A program made the position numbers and the translations under genes. Source: Prevotellaceae bacterium (GTDB lineage Bacteria; Bacteroidota; Bacteroidia; Bacteroidales; UBA932). From it: a stretch of 19,299 nt of DNA. Numbering within the stretch: position 1 is the stretch's first letter; the number at the start of each line of letters is the position of its first letter. The DNA is taken from the NCBI GenBank assembly GCA_031284065.1, contig JAITAP010000071.1, positions 1 to 19,299 on the forward strand, given 5' to 3'. This document shows positions 15,524-19,299 of this stretch, in pieces. The notes under the pieces are model-generated. The model did not search any database, was not told where the DNA came from, and saw only the letters and a list, made by a program, of their open reading frames with translations.

Positions 15524-16495
15524 TTAATTTTTGACATTTAACGTTGGCGTGATGTAATTCGGGTCAATGGCCATAGCTTCATTGTCTCCCTGTTTTTTGA
15601 AGTACACCCGGCTGATGTGCATTGTGCGCGGGTGTATTTTTGCTTTGGAGCTGTGCGAATGGAACACAATGCGCAGGTTCCCCTCTTTGTCGGTAAACAT
15701 GGCGCTATGGCCAATACCGGTTAGCTCCCCCACATTTTGGTAAATCGGGTTGTTTTCGTACTTTGTCCAGGGGCCTTTCACGTTCGTAGCCGTCGCAACC
15801 CCAATCCCGTAGTAGGGGCTTTCGTAGCTGTTGGCGGAGTAGGTCATGTAGTAAACGCCGTTGCGCCTGATTACAAACGAGCCTTCGTTAACTCTTGGCC
15901 GGACTTCCTCCCAAGCTTGAGAAACGTGAATACATTTTGTCATCGTTTCTTTTTTGATTTCCAAGAAATTGTTTTCCAGCTCGGCGACCCAGATGTTCAA
16001 CCCGTCGTTGAAACGGTCGAAAAACAAGTACGGCTTGCCGTCGTCGTCAATAAACAGCGAGTTGTCAATACATTTTTCGTCGGCCAACATTGGCTGCCGG
16101 ATTTCTTGCCTGAACGGGCCTAAGGGATTATCGCTTGTGGCAACGCAAATATGCTCGTCTGCCGAATAGTACATGTAGAATTTGCCGTTGACGTAATATA
16201 CCTCCGGCGCCCAAAACCAGCGGTCTGCCCAAACGTCTTTTTTGTCCAGCGCCAGCGGATTTTGGGGAGTATCCCACGCGCTGAGGTCGTTGGAGGTAAG
16301 GACGGAGATGCCGTTTCCGGCGCTTGTTCCGTAGGCGTAGTAAGTTCCGTCGTGCAGGAGAATAAACGGGTCTCCGTAGGGAACGGGGGCTTGCCCCGAC
16401 GGCTTGTGCTGCGCCTCTTGAGGAGAAGCCCGGCAGGAGAAAATGGCGGCGCACAGGCTCGCCGTAAGTAGTACGCTCATTTTTGTTTTTGTCAT
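15524..16495 (-). CDS. Glycoside hydrolase family 43 lipoprotein
   Basis: A 323-residue five-bladed propeller enzyme from the ATG at 16493-16495 (MTKTKMSVLL). The frame is open for 61 more codons upstream but those overlap the preceding gene and are arginine-rich noise. The signal ends in a lipobox (AAIFSC, Cys21), so it should be membrane-anchored. The GH43 triad is present: Asp42 in PYGDPFIL (base), Asp144 in CIDNSLF (pKa modulator) and Glu204 in NEGSFVIRRNG (acid). WAPEVYYVNGKFYMYYSA (95-112) is typical of the family. Likely activity is alpha-L-arabinofuranosidase or beta-xylosidase. It follows the second GH43 gene by 23 bases and precedes the GH2 gene by 63. Confidence 0.9.
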   Translation of the reverse strand: MTKTKMSVLLTASLCAAIFSCRASPQEAQHKPSGQAPVPYGDPFILLHDGTYYAYGTSAGNGISVLTSNDLSAWDTPQNPLALDKKDVWADRWFWAPEVYYVNGKFYMYYSADEHICVATSDNPLGPFRQEIRQPMLADEKCIDNSLFIDDDGKPYLFFDRFNDGLNIWVAELENNFLEIKKETMTKCIHVSQAWEEVRPRVNEGSFVIRRNGVYYMTYSANSYESPYYGIGVATATNVKGPWTKYENNPIYQNVGELTGIGHSAMFTDKEGNLRIVFHSHSSKAKIHPRTMHISRVYFKKQGDNEAMAIDPNYITPTLNVKN

Positions 16496-16518
16496 GCTGT
16501 TGTAATTTAAGCTTATAT

Positions 16519-17628
16519 TTAGTTGGTGGAGTTGCTTGTAGTTGGGCCGTAAACCGCTAATTTTCCGTCCGGCAGTATTTCCATCAAATCGATGAAAACA
16601 ACCCGCTCTTCGCCGGTTTCTTTTGTCCGTCCGTGATAAACGCAGTAGCGTTGACCGTCTGCGTCCAAAACCATGCAATGGCCTGTTCCCGTTACGTTTC
16701 CGCCGGATGCGGTGTTTTTTTGCAAGACCGGATTATTTTCGGCTTTCACAAAAGCGCCCAACGGGCTTTCACCAACAGCGTACCCCACCGCGTAGTTTTC
16801 ACCGCCAAAATAGTTGGCGGAGTACATCAGGTAGTACAACCCGTTGTGCTTTAAAATAAAAGAGCCTTCCGTCCATCGCCGGTTTATTTCATGGGAGGTA
16901 ACGGAACGGCTTTCCCATTCCGCCTGCGGGTCGTTCATTTTTTGGGGAGGGCACAGTAGCCGCTGAGGTTCTCCGCTGACGCCGGAAAAATCCGGCTTTA
17001 CTTCCACGCCGTACACCCAGCTCTCTTCAATTTCGTTGTACCAGCCCTGCGCCTTTGCCCAGCCTGCCACTTCGCTCTCAACAGGATGCTTGTAGCAGCA
17101 GCGGGAATAGTACAGGTACATTTTATCGCCTTCACAGTACAGGTTTGCGTCAATGACAGGGTAGCCGGGGTCGAATATCGGGCGGTTCATTACGTCCAGA
17201 AAAGGCCCCTCCGGCTGGTCGGCAACGGCAACGCCTATGCGGAAATTCTCCAGCTCGCCTGCCGGATTTTCGCGCCAGTCTGCGCTGAACAGCATGTAGT
17301 ATTTCCCCTTGATTTCATACACTTCGGGAGCCCAAAAGTTGGCAACTCCCCACGAGTCCGGCGTGTTGCCCTGATAAACACGCCCCAGCTCTTCCCACCG
17401 GACAAGGTCGGGCGAAACGCAGGCTCTAAAGCCGTCGTCAACGCCCCCCGTGCCGTACATATAAAATTTCCCGTTGGAGGCCTTCAAAATGAAGGGGTCG
17501 CCAAAGGAAACCGGCAAAGGATTTTGGGGAATTGCAGCCTCCCTTTTGCAAGCGGTGCAAGCGGTGAAAAGAAGCAGCAGCAGGCAGCAAGCCGTGCGCG
17601 ACAGGTGGCGATTGGTTTTCATAGGCAT
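16519..17628 (-). CDS. Glycoside hydrolase family 43 lipoprotein
   Basis: A 369-residue GH43 enzyme with a Cys-rich lipoprotein signal (LLLLFTACTACKRE; Cys24 or Cys27 lipidated). A start at residue 3 (17622) is equally possible. The expected triad is Asp44 in SFGDPFIL, Asp160 in PVIDANLY and Glu254 in WTEGSFILKHNG, with FWAPEVYEIKGKYYMLFSA (98-116) between. An insert with several Trp residues (about 180-250) lies between the second and third catalytic residues and may shape the substrate cleft. It is related to, but clearly distinct from, the GH43 protein downstream, so the pair looks like an old duplication or complementary specificities. Arabinofuranosidase or xylosidase are both possible. 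It follows the endo-arabinanase-like gene by 12 bases. Confidence 0.9.
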   Translation of the reverse strand: MPMKTNRHLSRTACCLLLLLFTACTACKREAAIPQNPLPVSFGDPFILKASNGKFYMYGTGGVDDGFRACVSPDLVRWEELGRVYQGNTPDSWGVANFWAPEVYEIKGKYYMLFSADWRENPAGELENFRIGVAVADQPEGPFLDVMNRPIFDPGYPVIDANLYCEGDKMYLYYSRCCYKHPVESEVAGWAKAQGWYNEIEESWVYGVEVKPDFSGVSGEPQRLLCPPQKMNDPQAEWESRSVTSHEINRRWTEGSFILKHNGLYYLMYSANYFGGENYAVGYAVGESPLGAFVKAENNPVLQKNTASGGNVTGTGHCMVLDADGQRYCVYHGRTKETGEERVVFIDLMEILPDGKLAVYGPTTSNSTN

Positions 17629-17640
17629 TTGTTTTTTTAA

Positions 17641-18669
17641 TTATTTATCGTTGAAAACGGGTACTTGCGCTTGAGCTGAAGGAGCATTGTTTCGGACAAA
17701 CGGCCAATCATTTTCCCAAAAAATTTGGTCTAATAGCAAGCACCTGCCTTTCGGACTTTTCACGTTCACCCCGTGGTAGAATATCCAGTCGTTTCCTGCG
17801 TCATCTTGCACAATTTCGGAGTTGTGCCCCACACCGGTAAACGCCGCATTTTTATGGATAACCACTTCATGCTGATTCTCCAGCATGGGTTGTCCGCTCT
17901 TGTTGAGGTAAGGTCCCCATAAATTTTCGGCGCGTCCGGCCACCGTCGTGTAAGTGCTCGCCAGCCCTTCGCAGCAAGAGCCGATAGAGGCAAACAGGTA
18001 GTAGTAGCGTCCCCGCTTATGAATATAGCTGCCCTCGTAGGCTGTTCCTGCAACTTGTTTTTTCTCCGCTCCCGGAGCAACGGCCAACCCGTCGCTTGTT
18101 AGCTCAATCCCGTAAATGCCCCGAAAGCTGCCCCAAAACAGGTACTTTTTTCCCTCGTCTTCCATGTAGAATGGGTCGATGGAATTTTGAACGCCAATCG
18201 TATTGCTCCGGAACAGCATCCCGCAATCCGCAAATGCGCCTTCCGGGCGGGCAGACGTAGCAACCCCAATGCCGCACGTCCACTCGCCTCCCCACATCGA
18301 CATGGAGTAGTACAGCACGTATTGTCCTTGAATATAGTTAATATCGGGCGCCCACAATCCCCCTTGCGGCTCAAAATTCGGGCGAGTTGCGTTGGTAAAT
18401 GCAGCTCCCGTCAGCGTCCAGTGCACCAAGTCGGTGGAATGAAAAATCGGAATATTCCGAATATCTTCCGTGCCGTACAGGTAAAAGCTGCCGTCTTTAG
18501 CCCGGATAATGCTCGGATCCGGCGTGCCGGAGCTGATAACCGGATTATGGTAAAGCGGCGTGCCGGGCGAGGACTTTTCGTCTTTTCCTTTACATCGTCC
18601 CGCAAATACCAGCCCGAAAACGGGCAGTAAAGCGCGAACGACAAGCGACAAGTGAATCGGTGTATTCAT
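17641..18669 (-). CDS. GH43 endo-1,5-alpha-L-arabinanase-like enzyme
   Basis: A 342-residue GH43 protein whose motifs match endo-arabinanases best: GTPDPSII (Asp51, base), LWAPDINYIQGQYVLYYS, QNSIDPFYMEDEGKKYLFWGSF (Asp165), YEGSYIHKRG (Glu212, acid), then SCCEGLASTY and a GHNSEIVQD segment, which in arabinanases line the active site. It would cut inside the alpha-1,5-arabinan backbone of pectin. The N terminus is a hydrophobic export signal ending FAGRCKGK; Arg before Cys26 is unusual for a lipobox, so lipidation is uncertain. It is the first gene of the four-glycosidase set and has a -7 promoter element about 100 bases upstream. Confidence 0.88.
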   Translation of the reverse strand: MNTPIHLSLVVRALLPVFGLVFAGRCKGKDEKSSPGTPLYHNPVISSGTPDPSIIRAKDGSFYLYGTEDIRNIPIFHSTDLVHWTLTGAAFTNATRPNFEPQGGLWAPDINYIQGQYVLYYSMSMWGGEWTCGIGVATSARPEGAFADCGMLFRSNTIGVQNSIDPFYMEDEGKKYLFWGSFRGIYGIELTSDGLAVAPGAEKKQVAGTAYEGSYIHKRGRYYYLFASIGSCCEGLASTYTTVAGRAENLWGPYLNKSGQPMLENQHEVVIHKNAAFTGVGHNSEIVQDDAGNDWIFYHGVNVKSPKGRCLLLDQIFWENDWPFVRNNAPSAQAQVPVFNDK

Positions 18670-18769
18670 GGCTATGCAATAAAATGAAGCATTGCAGCGG
18701 CTTTAAAACCGTGTTTGCTCTGCCGGAAAAAATGGCCTAAAGACGGCATTACTTGCATTAAATATCCGG

Positions 18770-18777
18770 CAAAGATA
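18770..18777 (-). promoter_or_regulatory. Promoter -7 element of the glycosidase operon
   Basis: TATCTTTG on the minus strand matches the Bacteroidota -7 consensus exactly and sits in the same GGCAAAGATAACG string as the symporter promoter. It is about 100 bases from the endo-arabinanase start. No TTTG at 19-21 bases upstream is visible, which fits a promoter that needs an activator. Confidence 0.55.
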
Positions 18778-18812
18778 ACGAATGGAAATTAATTTGTGTT
18801 GCTCTATTTTCT

Positions 18813-18842
18813 CAAATACGTGTATTTTTCTGTCAAATACAC
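18813..18842. promoter_or_regulatory. CAAATAC half-site cluster, candidate operator of the glycosidase operon
   Basis: CAAATAC occurs at 18813-18819 and again at 18834-18840, exactly 21 bases apart (two helical turns). Between them GTGTATTT (18820-18827) is a perfect inverted partner of AAATACAC (18835-18842) with a 7-base spacer, and AAATAC-gt-GTATTT (18814-18827) makes a second dyad. The cluster lies 36-65 bases upstream of the -7 element, where an AraC-type, LacI-type or hybrid two-component regulator could act. The regulator is not in the window. Confidence 0.4.
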
Positions 18843-18942
18843 CCAATTTTTCTCCGGTTAGCGTTATTCGACAAGAAAATACATTTTTTTTGCCAAATAT
18901 TTCAATTCATAGCCCACCCTTACTCCGAGCCGTACCACTACC

Positions 18943-19064
18943 GTCATTTCGAGCGGAGCGAGAAATCTCCCGCCATTTCTCCCTGCGGGACTTGTGGATG
19001 GCGTTCACGCCGCCTCCGCAGGCTAACGCCTGCGGTTAATCAAGCGCCGTCCTTGCGGGACTTG
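18943..19064. repeat. Interspersed intergenic repeats
   Basis: GTCATTTCGAGCGGAGCGAG with following AAATCTC (18943-18969) is an imperfect palindrome (ATTTC facing GAAAT) of a type I have seen widely in bacterial intergenic DNA. It is followed by CCCTGCGGGACTTG (18981-18994), repeated as CCTTGCGGGACTTG (19051-19064, 13 of 14 identical), and between them a perfect hairpin CCGCAGG-ctaacg-CCTGCGG (19016-19035). The rest of the 630-base stretch beyond 18669 holds the glycosidase regulatory region on the left and a rightward promoter on the right. Confidence 0.6.
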
Positions 19065-19213
19065 CGCGGCGCGCAGGCAACAATTCTCAACTTAGGAATG
19101 TGCCCACTTGCAAAATATATGCTTCTCCAGCGGGAAATAAATCTGCCCGTAGAAAAATTTGGCAGGCGAAAATTTTTCATCCCCGCTAAATGCCCCCCCT
19201 TATGCCGCTAAAT

Positions 19214-19244
19214 TTTGCAAACTAAAATACTTTCCCTATATTTG
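19214..19244 (+). promoter_or_regulatory. Rightward promoter for a gene beyond the window edge
   Basis: TTTG (19214-19217), 19 bases, then TATATTTG (19237-19244) is an exact match to the Bacteroidota housekeeping promoter. Transcription would start near 19251 and run off the right end. Confidence 0.75.
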
Positions 19245-19257
19245 CGGCTTAGTAAGC

Positions 19258-19299
19258 ATGGTTTTTTTAATACAAGATACATTTTTTAATGCGACCCAC
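19258..19299 (+). CDS. Possible start of a rightward gene (partial, unidentified)
   Basis: An ATG at 19258-19260 opens a frame of 14 codons (MVFLIQDTFFNATH) to the window edge, only 13 bases after the -7 element, so the leader would be very short. A second ATG at 19289-19291 in another frame is an equally good candidate with an A/T-rich leader. No family can be assigned. Confidence 0.2.
   Translation, partial: MVFLIQDTFFNATH

Noticed and set aside
16496..16678. 61-codon N-terminal extension of the GH43 gene at 15524-16495
   Set aside because: It overlaps the preceding GH43 gene on the same strand, is Arg-rich, and precedes a clear lipoprotein signal starting at 16495.

Overview
The window comes from a member of the Bacteroidota, most likely Bacteroidales. 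The evidence is the protein set (a DUF4831-type protein, Bacteroidota-style DnaA, a POT transporter beginning MFKNHPKG, GH43 lipoproteins), promoters matching TAnnTTTG with an upstream TTTG, and A-rich start regions without Shine-Dalgarno sites. Base composition is near 50% GC by eye, with AT-rich intergenic DNA. No tRNA, rRNA, CRISPR array, transposase or integrase is visible.

Left part (1-4112). The window opens in the tail of a membrane protein, probably NuoN. A small orphan gene (175-849) follows, resembling the domain at the C terminus of large phage and conjugative-element polyvalent proteins; one in-frame TGA interrupts it where relatives appear to have Trp. A leftward set with gaps of 9 and 5 bases comes next: nnr (NAD(P)HX repair), a DUF4831 exported protein and a TrmH/SpoU methyltransferase.

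Transport part (4113-7871). A perfect 26-bp palindrome between nnr and a rightward peptide (POT) transporter carries a -7 promoter element on each strand. The transporter ends at a strong intrinsic terminator and converges on a leftward sodium:solute symporter.

Housekeeping part (8468-13379, all leftward). rplY, pth, an Hsp15-like S4 protein, dnaA and cinA lie in this order. rplY has a textbook Bacteroidota promoter and a leader with two inverted repeats. The roughly 600-bp gap between cinA and the symporter gene holds a possible structured RNA and short GC-rich repeats. The dnaA upstream region is AT-rich but shows no convincing DnaA-box cluster.

Polysaccharide part (13655-18669, leftward). 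Four exported or lipoprotein glycosidases form a likely operon: a GH43 endo-arabinanase-like enzyme, two more GH43 enzymes and a GH2 enzyme. They probably act together on arabinan or arabinose-decorated plant polysaccharide at the cell surface or in the periplasm. No SusC/SusD pair or regulator is in view. Upstream lie a -7 element and a set of CAAATAC half-sites that could be an operator. The last bases hold interspersed repeats and a rightward promoter for a gene mostly outside the window.
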